A DNA stretch of 64,000 nt from Sipunculus nudus (taxonomy: Eukaryota > Annelida > Sipuncula > Golfingiida > Sipunculidae): assembly GCA_026874595.1 (NCBI GenBank), contig CM049314.1, positions 78,169,300 to 78,233,299 on the forward strand, given 5' to 3'. Below are positions 47,401 through 62,190 of the stretch, one piece after another. The stretch's first letter is position 1; each line of letters starts with the position of its first letter. The position numbers and the translations under genes were made by a program. The notes beneath the pieces were generated by a model. It saw nothing but the letters and a program-made list of their open reading frames with translations, did no database searches and was not told the origin of the DNA.

Positions 47401-50400
47401 TGGAATGTACACATCAGCTGTCAAGTATTGAGCAGCAGATGGAGGTTAGCAATGATCAGTGGAATGTACACATCAGCTGTCTAGGACTGAGCAGCATCTG
47501 AAGGTTAGCAGTGATCAGTGGAATGTACACATCAGATGTCTAGGACTGAACAGCATTTGGAGGTTAGCAGTGATTCGTGGAATGTACACATCAGCTGTCT
47601 AGGACTGAGCAGCATCTGAAGGTTAGCAGTGATTCGTGGAATGTACACATCAGCTGTCTAGGACTGAGCAGCATCTGAAGGTTAGCAGTGATTCGTGGAA
47701 TGTACACATCAGCTGTCTAGGACTGAGCAGCATCTGGAGGTTAGCAGTGATCAGTGGAATGTACACATCAGCTGTCTAGGACTGAACAGCATTTGGAGGT
47801 TAGCAGTGATTCGTGGAATGTACACATGAGCTGTCTAGGACTGAGCAGCATCTGGAGGTTAGCAGTGATTCGTGGAATGTACACATCAGCTGTCTAGGAC
47901 TGAGCAGCATCTGAAGGTTAGCAGTGATCAGTGGAATGTACACATCAGATGTCCAGGACTGAGCAGCATCTGGAGGTTAGCAGTGCTCAGTGGAATGTAC
48001 ACATCAGATGTCGAGGACTGAGTAGCATCTGGAGGTTAGCAGTGATTAGTGGAATGTACACATCAGATGTCGAGGACTGAGTAGCATCTGGAGGTTAGCA
48101 GTGATCAGTGGAATGTACACATCAGATGTCCAGGACTGAGCAGCATCTGGAGGTTAGCAGTGCTCAGTGGAATGTACACATCAGATGTCGAGGACTGAGC
48201 AGCATCTGGAGGTTAGCAGTGATCAGTGGAATGTACACATCAGATGTCCAGGACTGAGCAGCATCTGGAGGTTAGCAGTGATCAGTGGAATGTACACATC
48301 AGATGTCGAGGACTGAGCAGCATCTGAAGGTTAGCAGTGATCAGTGGAATGTACACATCAGATGTCCAGGACTGAGCAGCATCTGGAGGTTAGCAGTGCT
48401 CAGTGGAATGTACACATCAGATGTCGAGGACTGAGTAGCATCTGGAGGTTAGCAGTGATTAGTGGAATGTACACATCAGCTGTCAAGTATTGAGCAGCAG
48501 ATGGAGGTAAGCAATGATCAGTGGAATGTACACATCAGATGTCCAGGACTGAGCAGCAGCTGGAGGTTAGCAGTGATCAGTGGAATGTACACATCAGCTG
48601 TCAAGTATTGAGCAGCAGATGGAAGTTAGCAATTATCAGTGGAATGTACACATCAGCTGTCTAGGACTGAATAGCAGCTGGAGGCTAACAGTGATCAGTG
48701 GAATGTACACATCAGCTGTCTAGGACTGAGCAGCATCTGGAGGGTAGCAGTGATTCGTGGAATGTACACATCAGCTGTCTAGGACTGAGCAGCATCCGGA
48801 GGTTAGCAGTGATCAGTGGAATGTACACATCAGCTGTCTAGGACTGAGCAGCATCTGCAGGTAAGCAGTGATCAGTGGAATGTAAACATCAAATGTCGAG
48901 GACTGAGCAGCATCTGGAGGTGAGCACTGATCAGTGGAATGTACACATCAGATGTCGAGGACTGAGCAGCATCTGGAGGTTAGCAGTGATCAGTGGAATG
49001 TACACATCAGCTGTCAAGTATTGAGCAGCAGATGGAGGTTAGCAATGATCAGTGGAATGTACACATCAGCTGTCTAGGACTGAGCAGCATCTGAAGGTTA
49101 GCAGTGATCAGTGGAATGTACACATCAGCTGTCTAGGACTGAACAGCATTTGGAGGTTAGCAGTGATTCGTGGAATGTACACATGAGCTGTCTAGGACTG
49201 AGCAGCATCTGGAGGTTAGCAGTGATTCGTGGAATGTACACATCAGCTGTCTAGGACTGAGCAGCATCTGAAGGTTAGCAGTGATTCGTGGAATGTACAC
49301 ATCAGCTGTCTAGGACTGAGCAGCATCTGGAGGTTAGCAGTGATCAGTGGAATGTACACATCAGCTGTCTAGGACTGAGCAGCATCTGGAGGTTAGCAGT
49401 GATTCGTGGAATGTACACATCAGCTGTCTAGGACTGAGCAGCATCTGAAGGTTAGCAGTGATTCGTGGAATGTACACATCAGCTGTCTAGGACTGAGCAG
49501 CATCTGGAGGTTAGCAGTGATTCGTGGAATGTACACATCAGCTGTCTAGGACTGAGCAGCATCTGAAGGTTAGCAGTGATTCGTGGAATGTACACATCAG
49601 CTGTCTAGGACTGAGCAGCATCTGGAGGTTAGCAGTGATTCGTGGAATGTACACATGAGCTGTCTAGGACTGAGCAGCATCTGGAGGTTAGCAGTGATTC
49701 GTGGAATGTACACATCAGCTGTCTAGGACTGAGCAGCATCTGGAGGTTAGCAGTGATCAGTGGAATGTACACATCAGCTGTCTAGGACTGAGCAGCATCT
49801 GGAGGTTAGCAGTGATTCGTGGAATGTACACATCAGCTGTCTAGGACTGAGCAGCATCTGGAGGTTAGCAGTGATCAGTGGAATGTACACATCAGATGTC
49901 CAGGACTGAGCAGCATCTGGAGGTTAGCAGTGCTCAGTGGAATGTACACATCAGATGTCGAGGACTGAGTAGCATCTGGAGGTTAGCAGTGATTAGTGGA
50001 ATGTACACATCAGCTGTCAAGTATTGAGCAGCAGATGGAGGTAAGCAATGATCAGTGGAATGTACACATCAGATGTCCAGGACTGAGCAGCAGCTGGAGG
50101 TTAGCAGTGATCAGTGGAATGTACACATCAGCTGTCAAGTATTGAGCAGCAGATGGAAGTTAGCAATTATCAGTGGAATGTACACATCAGCTGTCTAGGA
50201 CTGAATAGCAGCTGGAGGCTAACAGTGATCAGTGGAATGTACACATCAGCTGTCTAGGACTGAGCAGCATCTGGAGGGTAGCAGTGATTCGTGGAATGTA
50301 CACATCAGCTGTCTAGGACTGAGCAGCATCTGGAGGTTAGCAGTGATCAGTGGAATGTACACATCAGCTGTCTAGGACTGAGCAGCATCTGCAGGTAAGC

Positions 50401-53400
50401 AGTGATCAGTGGAAGTTAAACATCAGCTGTCTAGGACTGAGCAGCAGCTGGAGGTTAGCAGTGATCAGTGGAATGTACACATCAGCTGTCGAGGACTGAG
50501 CAGTATCTGGAGGTTAGCAGTGATCAGTGGAATTAAACATCAGCTGTCTAGGACTGAGCAGCATCTGGAGGTTAGCAGTGATCAGTGGAATGTACACATC
50601 AGATGTCGAGGACTGAGCAGCAGCTGGAGGTTAGCAGTGATCAGTGGAATGTACACATCAGATGTCGAGGACTGAGCAGCATCTGAAGGTTAGCAGTGAT
50701 CAGTGGAAAGTACACATCAGCTGTGTAGGACTGAGCAGCATTTGGAGGTTATCAGTGATCAGTGGAATGTACACATCAGATGTCGAGGACTGAGCAGCAG
50801 CTGGAGGTTAGCAGTGATCAGTGGAATGTACACATCAGATGTCGAGGACTGAGCAGCAGCTGGAGGTTAGCAGTGATCAGTGGAATGTACACATCAGATG
50901 TCGAGGACTGAGCAGCAGCTGGAGGTTAGCAGTGATCAGTGGAATGTACACATCAGATGTCGAGGACTGAGCAGCATCTGAAGGTTAGCAGTGATCAGTG
51001 GAAAGTACACATCAGCTGTCTAGGACTGAGCAGCATCTGGAGGTTAGCAGTGATCAGTGGAAAGTACACATCAGCTGTGTAGGACTGAGCAGCATCTGGA
51101 GGTTAGCAGTGATCAGTGGAATGTAAACATCAGATGTCTAGGACTGAGCAGCATCTGGAGGTTAGCAGTGCTCAGTGGAATGTACACATCAGATGTCGAG
51201 GACTGAGTAGCATCTGGAGGTTAGCAGTGATTAGTGGAATGTACACATCAGCTGTCAAGTATTGAGCAGCAGATGGAGGTAAGCAATGATCAGTGGAATG
51301 TACACATCAGATGTCCAGGACTGAGCAGCAGCTGGAGGTTAGCAGTGATCAGTGGAATGTACACATCAGCTGTCAAGTATTGAGCAGCAGATGGAAGTTA
51401 GCAATTATCAGTGGAATGTACACATCAGCTGTCTAGGACTGAGCAGCATCTGGAGGGTAGCAGTGATTCGTGGAATGTACACATCAGCTGTCTAGGACTG
51501 AGCAGCATCCGGAGGTTAGCAGTGATCAGTGGAATGTACACATCAGCTGTCTAGGACTGAGCAGCATCTGCAGGTAAGCAGTGATCAGTGGAATGTAAAC
51601 ATCAAATGTCGAGGACTGAGCAGCATCTGGAGGTGAGCACTGATCAGTGGAATGTACACATCAGATGTCCAGGACTGAGCAGCATCTGGAGGTTAGCAGT
51701 GATCAGTGGAATGTACACATCAGCTGTCAAGTATTGAGCAGCAGATGGAGGTTAGCAATGATCAGTGGAATGTACACATCAGCTGTCTAGGACTGAGCAG
51801 CATCTGAAGGTTAGCAGTGATCAGTGGAATGTACACATCAGATGTCTAGGACTGAACAGCATTTGGAGGTTAGCAGTGATTCGTGGAATGTACACATCAG
51901 CTGTCTAGGACTGAGCAGCATCTGAAGGTTAGCAGTGATTCGTGGAATGTACACATCAGCTGTCTAGGACTGAGCAGCATCTGGAGGTTAGCAGTGATCA
52001 GTGGAATGTACACATCAGCTGTCTAGGACTGAACAGCATTTGGAGGTTAGCAGTGATTCGTGGAATGTACACATGAGCTGTCTAGGACTGAGCAGCATCT
52101 GGAGGTTAGCAGTGATTCGTGGAATGTACACATCAGCTGTCTAGGACTGAGCAGCATCTGAAGGTTAGCAGTGATCAGTGGAATGTACACATCAGATGTC
52201 CAGGACTGAGCAGCATCTGGAGGTTAGCAGTGCTCAGTGGAATGTACACATCAGATGTCGAGGACTGAGTAGCATCTGGAGGTTAGCAGTGATTAGTGGA
52301 ATGTACACATCAGATGTCGAGGACTGAGTAGCATCTGGAGGTTAGCAGTGATCAGTGGAATGTACACATCAGATGTCCAGGACTGAGCAGCATCTGGAGG
52401 TTAGCAGTGCTCAGTGGAATGTACACATCAGATGTCGAGGACTGAGCAGCATCTGGAGGTTAGCAGTGATCAGTGGAATGTACACATCAGATGTCCAGGA
52501 CTGAGCAGCATCTGGAGGTTAGCAGTGATCAGTGGAATGTACACATCAGATGTCGAGGACTGAGCAGCATCTGAAGGTTAGCAGTGATCAGTGGAATGTA
52601 CACATCAGATGTCCAGGACTGAGCAGCATCTGGAGGTTAGCAGTGCTCAGTGGAATGTACACATCAGATGTCGAGGACTGAGTAGCATCTGGAGGTTAGC
52701 AGTGATTAGTGGAATGTACACATCAGCTGTCAAGTATTGAGCAGCAGATGGAGGTAAGCAATGATCAGTGGAATGTACACATCAGATGTCCAGGACTGAG
52801 CAGCAGCTGGAGGTTAGCAGTGATCAGTGGAATGTACACATCAGCTGTCAAGTATTGAGCAGCAGATGGAAGTTAGCAATTATCAGTGGAATGTACACAT
52901 CAGCTGTCTAGGACTGAATAGCAGCTGGAGGCTAACAGTGATCAGTGGAATGTACACATCAGCTGTCTAGGACTGAGCAGCATCTGGAGGGTAGCAGTGA
53001 TTCGTGGAATGTACACATCAGCTGTCTAGGACTGAGCAGCATCCGGAGGTTAGCAGTGATCAGTGGAATGTACACATCAGCTGTCTAGGACTGAGCAGCA
53101 TCTGCAGGTAAGCAGTGATCAGTGGAATGTAAACATCAAATGTCGAGGACTGAGCAGCATCTGGAGGTGAGCACTGATCAGTGGAATGTACACATCAGAT
53201 GTCGAGGACTGAGCAGCATCTGGAGGTTAGCAGTGATCAGTGGAATGTACACATCAGCTGTCAAGTATTGAGCAGCAGATGGAGGTTAGCAATGATCAGT
53301 GGAATGTACACATCAGCTGTCTAGGACTGAGCAGCATCTGAAGGTTAGCAGTGATCAGTGGAATGTACACATCAGCTGTCTAGGACTGAACAGCATTTGG

Positions 53401-56400
53401 AGGTTAGCAGTGATTCGTGGAATGTACACATGAGCTGTCTAGGACTGAGCAGCATCTGGAGGTTAGCAGTGATTCGTGGAATGTACACATCAGCTGTCTA
53501 GGACTGAGCAGCATCTGAAGGTTAGCAGTGATTCGTGGAATGTACACATCAGCTGTCTAGGACTGAGCAGCATCTGGAGGTTAGCAGTGATCAGTGGAAT
53601 GTACACATCAGCTGTCTAGGACTGAGCAGCATCTGGAGGTTAGCAGTGATTCGTGGAATGTACACATCAGCTGTCTAGGACTGAGCAGCATCTGAAGGTT
53701 AGCAGTGATTCGTGGAATGTACACATCAGCTGTCTAGGACTGAGCAGCATCTGGAGGTTAGCAGTGATTCGTGGAATGTACACATCAGCTGTCTAGGACT
53801 GAGCAGCATCTGAAGGTTAGCAGTGATTCGTGGAATGTACACATCAGCTGTCTAGGACTGAGCAGCATCTGGAGGTTAGCAGTGATTCGTGGAATGTACA
53901 CATGAGCTGTCTAGGACTGAGCAGCATCTGGAGGTTAGCAGTGATTCGTGGAATGTACACATCAGCTGTCTAGGACTGAGCAGCATCTGGAGGTTAGCAG
54001 TGATCAGTGGAATGTACACATCAGCTGTCTAGGACTGAGCAGCATCTGGAGGTTAGCAGTGATTCGTGGAATGTACACATCAGCTGTCTAGGACTGAGCA
54101 GCATCTGGAGGTTAGCAGTGATCAGTGGAATGTACACATCAGATGTCCAGGACTGAGCAGCATCTGGAGGTTAGCAGTGCTCAGTGGAATGTACACATCA
54201 GATGTCGAGGACTGAGTAGCATCTGGAGGTTAGCAGTGATTAGTGGAATGTACACATCAGCTGTCAAGTATTGAGCAGCAGATGGAGGTAAGCAATGATC
54301 AGTGGAATGTACACATCAGATGTCCAGGACTGAGCAGCAGCTGGAGGTTAGCAGTGATCAGTGGAATGTACACATCAGCTGTCAAGTATTGAGCAGCAGA
54401 TGGAAGTTAGCAATTATCAGTGGAATGTACACATCAGCTGTCTAGGACTGAATAGCAGCTGGAGGCTAACAGTGATCAGTGGAATGTACACATCAGCTGT
54501 CTAGGACTGAGCAGCATCTGGAGGGTAGCAGTGATTCGTGGAATGTACACATCAGCTGTCTAGGACTGAGCAGCATCCGGAGGTTAGCAGTGATCAGTGG
54601 AATGTACACATCAGCTGTCTAGGACTGAGCAGCATCTGCAGGTAAGCAGTGATCAGTGGAATGTAAACATCAAATGTCGAGGACTGAGCAGCATCTGGAG
54701 GTGAGCACTGATCAGTGGAATGTACACATCAGATGTCGAGGACTGAGCAGCATCTGGAGGTTAGCAATGATCAGTGGAATGTACACATCAGCTGTCTAGG
54801 ACTGAGCAGCATCTGAAGGTTAGCAGTGATCAGTGGAATGTACACATCAGCTGTCTAGGACTGAACAGCATCTGGAGGTTAGCAATGATCAGTGGAATGT
54901 ACACATCAGCTGTCTAGGACTGAGCAGCATCTGAAGGTTAGCAGTGATTCGTGGAATGTACACATCAGCTGTCTAGGACTGAGCAGCATCTGGAGGTTAG
55001 CAGTGATCAGTGGAATGTACACATCAGCTGTCTAGGACTGAACAGCATTTGGAGGTTAGCAGTGATTCGTGGAATGTACACATGAGCTGTCTAGGACTGA
55101 GCAGCATCTGGAGGTTAGCAGTGATTCGTGGAATGTACACATCAGCTGTCTAGGACTGAGCAGCATCTGAAGGTTAGCAGTGATTCGTGGAATGTACACA
55201 TCAGCTGTCTAGGACTGAGCAGCATCTGGAGGTTAGCAGTGATCAGTGGAATGTACACATCAGCTGTCTAGGACTGAGCAGCATCTGGAGGTTAGCAGTG
55301 ATTCGTGGAATGTACACATCAGCTGTCTAGGACTGAGCAGCATCTGAAGGTTAGCAGTGATTCGTGGAATGTACACATCAGCTGTCTAGGACTGAGCAGC
55401 ATCTGGAGGTTAGCAGTGATTCGTGGAATGTACACATCAGCTGTCTAGGACTGAGCAGCATCTGAAGGTTAGCAGTGATTCGTGGAATGTACACATCAGC
55501 TGTCTAGGACTGAGCAGCATCTGGAGGTTAGCAGTGATTCGTGGAATGTACACATCAGCTGTCTAGGACTGAGCAGCATCTGGAGGTTAGCAGTGATTCG
55601 TGGAATGTACACATCAGCTGTCTAGGACTGAGCAGCATCTGGAGGTTAGCAGTGATCAGTGGAATGTACACATCAGCTGTCTAGGACTGAGCAGCATCTG
55701 GAGGTTAGCAGTGATTCGTGGAATGTACACATCAGCTGTCTAGGACTGAGCAGCATCTGAAGGTTAGCAGTGATTCGTGGAATGTACACATCAGCTGTCT
55801 AGGACTGAGCAGCATCTGGAGGTTAGCAGTGATTCGTGGAATGTACACATCAGCTGTCTAGGACTGAACAGCATCTGGAGGTTAGCAGTGATTCGTGGAA
55901 TGTACACATGAGCTGTCTAGGACTGAGCAGCATCTGGAGGTTAGCAGTGATTCGTGGAATGTACACATCAGCTGTCTAGGACTGAGCAGCATCTGGAGGT
56001 TAGCAGTGATCAGTGGAATGTACACATCAGCTGTCTAGGACTGAGCAGCATCTGGAGGTTAGCAGTGATTCGTGGAATGTACACATCAGCTGTCTAGGAC
56101 TGAGCAGCATCTGGAGGTTAGCAGTGATCAGTGGAATGTACACATCAGATGTCGAGGACTGAGCAGCATCTGGAGGTTATCAGTGATCAGTGGAATTTAC
56201 ACATCAGCTGTCTAGGACTGAGCAGTATCTGGAGGTTAGCAGTGATCAGTGGAATTAAACATCAGCTGTCTAGGACTGAGCAGCATCTGGAGGTTAGCAG
56301 TGATCAGTGGAATGTACACATCAGCTGTCTAGGACTGAGCAGCAGCTGGAGGTTAGCAGTGATCAGTGGAATGTACACATCAGCTGTCTAGGACTGAGCA

Positions 56401-59400
56401 GCATCTGGAGGTTAGCAGTGATCAGTGGAAAGTACACATCAGCTGTGTAGGACTGAGCAGCATCTGGAGGTTAGCAGTGATCAGTGGAAAGTACACATCA
56501 GCTGTGTAGGACTGAGCAGCATCTGGAGGTTAGCAGTGATTAGTGGAATTAAACATCAGCTGTCTAGGACTGAGCAGCATCTGGAGGTTAGCAGTGATCA
56601 GTGGAATGTACACATCAGATGTCGAGGACTGAGCAGCAGCTGGAGGTTAGCAGTGATCAGTGGAAAGTACACATCAGATGTCGAGGACTGAGCAGCATCT
56701 GAAGGTTAGCAGTGATCAGTGGAAAGTACACATCAGCTGTGTAGGACTGAGCAGCATCTGGAGGTTAGCAGTGATCAGTGGAAAGTACACATCAGCTGTG
56801 TAGGACTGAGCAGCATCTGGAGGTTAGCAGTGATTAGTGGAATGTACACATCAGATGTCGAGGACTGAGCAGCATTTGGAGGTTATCAGTGATTCGTGGA
56901 ATGTACACATCAGCTGTCTAGGACTGAGCAGAATCTGAAGGTTAGCAGTGATCAGTGGAATGTAAACATCAGATGTCGAGGACTGAGCAGCATTTGGAGG
57001 TTATCAGTGATTCGTGGAATGTACACATCAGCTGTCTAGGACTGAGCAGCAGCTGGAGGTTATCAGTGATTCGTGGAATGTACACATCAGCTGTCTAGGA
57101 CTGAGCAGCATCTGGAGGTTAGCAGTGATTCGTGGAATGTACACATCAGCTGTCTAGGACTGAGCAGCATCTGGAGGTTAGCAGTGATAAGTGGAATGTA
57201 CACATCAGATGTCGAGGACTGAGCAGCATTTGGAGGTTATCAGTGATTCGTGGAATGTACACATCAGCTGTCTAGGACTGAGCAGCATTTGGAGGTTAGC
57301 AGTGATCAGTGGAATGTACACATCAGCTGTCTAGGACTGAGCAGCAGCTGGAGGTTAGCAGTGATCAGTGGAATGTACACATCAGCTGTCTAGGACTGAG
57401 CAGCATCTGGAGGTTAGCAGTGATCAGTGGAAAGTACACATCAGCTGTGTAGGACTGAGCAGCATCTGGAGGTTAGCAGTGATCAGTGGAAAGTACACAT
57501 CAGCTGTGTAGGACTGAGCAGCATCTGGAGGTTAGCAGTGATTAGTGGAATTAAACATCAGCTGTCTAGGACTGAGCAGCATCTGGAGGTTAGCAGTGAT
57601 CAGTGGAATGTACACATCAGATGTCGAGGACTGAGCAGCAGCTGGAGGTTAGCAGTGATCAGTGGAAAGTACACATCAGATGTCGAGGACTGAGCAGCAT
57701 CTGAAGGTTAGCAGTGATCAGTGGAAAGTACACATCAGATGTCGAGGACTGAGCAGCAGCTGGAGGTTAGCAGTGATCAGTGGAATGTACACATCAGATG
57801 TCGAGGACTGAGCAGCATCTGGAGGTTATCAGTGATCAGTGGAATTTACACATCAGCTGTCTAGGACTGAGCAGTATCTGGAGGTTAGCAGTGATCAGTG
57901 GAATTAAACATCAGCTGTCTAGGACTGAGCAGCATCTGGAGGTTAGCAGTGATCAGTGGAATGTACACATCAGCTGTCTAGGACTGAGCAGCAGCTGGAG
58001 GTTAGCAGTGATCAGTGGAATGTACACATCAGCTGTCTAGGACTGAGCAGCATCTGGAGGTTAGCAGTGATCAGTGGAAAGTACACATCAGCTGTGTAGG
58101 ACTGAGCAGCATCTGGAGGTTAGCAGTGATCAGTGGAAAGTACACATCAGCTGTGTAGGACTGAGCAGCATCTGGAGGTTAGCAGTGATTAGTGGAATGT
58201 ACACATCAGCTGTCTAGGACTGGGTATCAGCTGGAGGTTAGCACTGATCAGTGGAATGTACACATCAGATATCCAGGACTGAGCAGCAACTGGAAGTTAG
58301 CAGTGATCAGTGGAATGTACACATCAGATGTCGAGGACTGAGCAGCATCTGGAGGTTAGCAGTGATCAGTGGAATGTACACATCAGATGTCGAGGACTGA
58401 GCAGCATCTGGAGGTTATCAGTGATCAGTGGAATGTACACATCAGCTGTCTAGGACTGAGCAGCATCTGAAGGTTAGCAGTGATCAGTGGAATGTACACA
58501 TCAGCTGTCTAGGACTGAGCAGCAGCTGGAGGTTAGCAGTGATCAGTGGAATGTACACATCAGCTGTCAAGTATTGAGCAGCAGATGGAGGTTAGCAATG
58601 ATCAGTGGAATGTACACATCAGCTGTCTAGGACTGAGCAGCATCTGGAGGTTAGCAGTGATCAGTGGAATGTACACAGCAGCTGTCTAGGACTGAGCAGC
58701 AACTGGAAGTTAGCAGTGATCAGTGGAATGTACACATCAGATGTCGAGGACTGAGCAGCATTTGGAGGTTAGCAGTGATCAGTGGAATGTACACATGAGC
58801 TGTCTAGGACTGAGCAGCATCTGGAGGTTAGCAGTGATTCGTGGAATGTACACATCAGATGTCTAGGACTGGGTATCAGCTGGAGGTTAGCACTGATCAG
58901 TGGAATGTACACATCAGATATCCAGGACTGAGCAGCAGCTGGAAGTTAGCAGTGATCAGTGGAATTAAACATCAGCTGTCTAGGACTGAGCAGCATCTGG
59001 AGGTTAGCAGTGATCAGTGGAATGTACACATCAGCTGTCTAGGACTGAGCGGCATCTGGAGGTTAGCAGTGATCAGTGTAATGTACACATCAGCTGTCTA
59101 GGACTGAGCGGCATCTGGAGGTTAGCAGTGATCAGTGTAATGTACACATCAGCTGTCTAGGACTGAATGGCAGCTGGAGGCTAACAGTGATCAGTGGAAT
59201 GTACACATAAGCTGTGTAGGACTGAGCAGCATCTGGAGGCTAACAGTGATCAGTGGAATGTACACATAAGCTGTGTAGGACTGAGCAGCATCTGGAGGTT
59301 ATCAGTGATCAGTGGAATGTACACATCAGCTGTCTAGGACTGAGCAGCAGCTGGAGTTTAGCAGTGATCAGTGGAATGTACACATCAGCTGTCTAGGACT

Positions 59401-62190
59401 GAGCAGTATCTGAAGGTTAGCAGTGATTAGTGGAATGTACACATCAGCTGTCTAGGACTGGGTATCAGCTGGAGGTTAGCACTGATCAGTGGAATGTACA
59501 CATCAGATATCCAGGACTGAGCAGCAACTGGAAGTTAGCAGTGATCAGTGGAATGTACACATCAGATGTCGAGGACTGAGCAGCATCTGGAGGTTATCAG
59601 TGATCAGTGGAATGTACACATCAGCTGTCTAGGACTGAGCAGCATCTGAAGGTTAGCAGTGATCAGTGGAATGTACACATCAGCTGTCTAGGACTGAGCA
59701 GCAGCTGGAGGTTAGCAGTGATCAGTGGAATGTACACATCAGCTGTCAAGTATTGAGCAGCAGATGGAGGTTAGCAATGATCAGTGGAATGTACACATCA
59801 GCTGTCTAGGACTGAGCAGCATCTGGAGGTTAGCAGTGATCAGTGGAATGTACACAGCAGCTGTCTAGGACTGAGCAGCAACTGGAAGTTAGCAGTGATC
59901 AGTGGAATGTACACATCAGATGTCGAGGACTGAGCAGCATTTGGAGGTTAGCAGTGATCAGTGGAATGTACACATGAGCTGTCTAGGACTGAGCAGCATC
60001 TGGAGGTTAGCAGTGATTCGTGGAATGTACACATCAGATGTCTAGGACTGGGTATCAGCTGGAGGTTAGCACTGATCAGTGGAATGTACACATCAGATAT
60101 CCAGGACTGAGCAGCAGCTGGAAGTTAGCAGTGATCAGTGGAATTAAACATCAGCTGTCTAGGACTGAGCAGCATCTGGAGGTTAGCAGTGATCAGTGGA
60201 ATGTACACATCAGCTGTCTAGGACTGAGCGGCATCTGGAGGTTAGCAGTGATCAGTGGAATGTACACATCAGCTGTCTAGGACTGAGCGGCATCTGGAGG
60301 TTAGCAGTGATCAGTGTAATGTACACATCAGCTGTCTAGGACTGAGCGGCATCTGGAGGTTAGCAGTGATCAGTGTAATGTACACATCAGCTGTCTAGGA
60401 CTGAATGGCAGCTGGAGGCTAACAGTGATCAGTGGAATGTACACATAAGCTGTGTAGGACTGAGCAGCATCTGGAGGCTAACAGTGATCAGTGGAATGTA
60501 CACATAAGCTGTGTAGGACTGAGCAGCATCTGGAGGCTAACAGTGATCAGTGGAATGTACACATAAGCTGTTTAGGACTGAGCAGCATCTGGAGGTTAGC
60601 AGTGATTCGTGGAATGTACACATCAGCTGTCTAGGACTGAGCAGCATCTGGAGGTTAGCAGTGATCAGTAAAATGTACACTTCAGCTGTCTAGGACTGAG
60701 CAGCAGCTGGAGGTTAGCAGTGATCAGTGGAATGTACACATCAGATGTCGAGGACTGAGCAGCAGCTGGAGGTTAGCAGTGATCAGTGGAATGTACACAT
60801 CAGATGTCGAGGACTGAGCAGTATCTGGAGGTGAGCAGTGATCAGTGGAATGTACACATCAGCTCTCGAAGACTGAGCAGCATCTGGAGGTTAGCAGTGA
60901 TCAGTGTAATGTACACATCAGCTGTGTAGGACTGAGCAGCAGCTGGAGGTTAGCAGTGATCAGTGGAATGTACACATCAGATGTCGAGGACTGAGCAGTA
61001 TCTGGAGGTGAGCAGTGATCAGTGGAATGTACACATCAGCTCTCGAGGACTGAGCAGCATCTGGAGGTTAGCAGTGATCAGTGGAATGTACACTTCAGCT
61101 GTCTAGGACTGAGCAGCATCTGGAGGTTAGCAGTGATTAGTGGAATGTACACATCAGCTGTCTAGGACTGATCAGCATCTGGAGGTTAGCAGTGATCAGT
61201 GGAATGTACACATCAGCTCTCGAGGACTGAGCAGTATCTGGAGGTTCGCAGTGATTAGTGGAATGTACACATCAGATGTCTAGGACTGAGCAGCATCTGG
61301 AGTTTAGCAGTGATCAGTGGAATGTACACTTCAGCTGTCTAGGACTGAGCAGCAGCTGGAGGTTAGCAGTGATCAGTGGAATGTACACATCAGATGTCGA
61401 GGACTGAGCAGCAGCTGGAGGTTAGCAGTGATCAGTGGAATGTACACATCAGATGTCGAGGACTGAGCAGTATCTGGAGGTGAGCAGTGATCAGTGGAAT
61501 GTACACATCAGCTCTCGAAGACTGAGCAGCATCTGGAGGTTAGCAGTGATCAGTGTAATGTACACATCAGCTGTGTAGGACTGAGCAGCAGCTGGAGGTT
61601 AGCAGTGATCAGTGGAATGTACACATCAGATGTCGAGGACTGAGCAGTATCTGGAGGTGAGCAGTGATCAGTGGAATGTACACATCAGCTCTCGAGGACT
61701 GAGCAGCATCTGGAGGTTAGCAGTGATCAGTGGAATGTACACTTCAGCTGTCTAGGACTGAGCAGCATCTGGAGGTTAGCAGTGATCAGTGGAATGTACA
61801 CATCAGATGTCTAGGACTGAGCAGCATCTGGAGGTTAGCAGTGATCAGTGGAATGAACACTTCAGCTGTCTAGGACTGAGCAGCATCTGGAGGTTAGCAG
61901 TTATCAGTGTAATGTACACATCAGCTGTGTAGGACTGAGCAGCAGCTGGAGGTTAGCAATGATCAGTGGAATGTACACATCAGATGTCGAGGACTGAGCA
62001 GCAGCTGGAAGTTAGCAGTGATCAGTGGAATGTACACATCAGATGTCGAGGACTGAGCAGCAGCTGGAGGTTAGCAGTGATCAGTGGAATGTACACATCA
62101 GCTGTCTAGGACTGAGCAGCATCTAGAGGTGAGCAGTGATCAGTGGAATGTACACATTAGCTGTCTAGGACTAAGCAGCAGCTGGAACTT
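44461..62190. repeat. 59-bp tandem array (about 300 units), non-coding
   Basis: Unit assembled from agtgatcagtggaatgtaca, catcagctgtctaggactga, gcagcatctggaggttagc. Variable boxes: gatcag/gattcg, ctgtctagg/atgtcgagg/atgtccagg/ctgtcaagtatt, catctgg/cagctgg/aactgg. 59 is not a multiple of 3 and TAG recurs in every unit, so no long frame exists. Some units are 58 bp (ggaattaaacatc). Higher-order repeats: a marker unit carrying ctgcaggtaag sits at 46,027, 47,265, 48,858, 50,392, 51,571, 53,105 and 54,639, with 1,534-bp (26-unit) spacing three times and a larger offset of about 4.3 kb (46,044-46,310 equals 50,409-50,675). Further duplications have offsets 1,002, 1,649 and 1,179 bp near 56-60 kb. 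Both edges fade into unique DNA. Confidence 0.97.

Noticed and set aside
45101-60280. ORFs of 74-88 codons in the 59-bp array
   Set aside because: They arise where a 58-bp unit shifts the phase. They repeat with the higher-order units and stop at the TAG present in each unit.
44461-62190. CRISPR-like direct repeats
   Set aside because: Head-to-tail 59-bp units with no unique spacers, in eukaryotic intergenic DNA.
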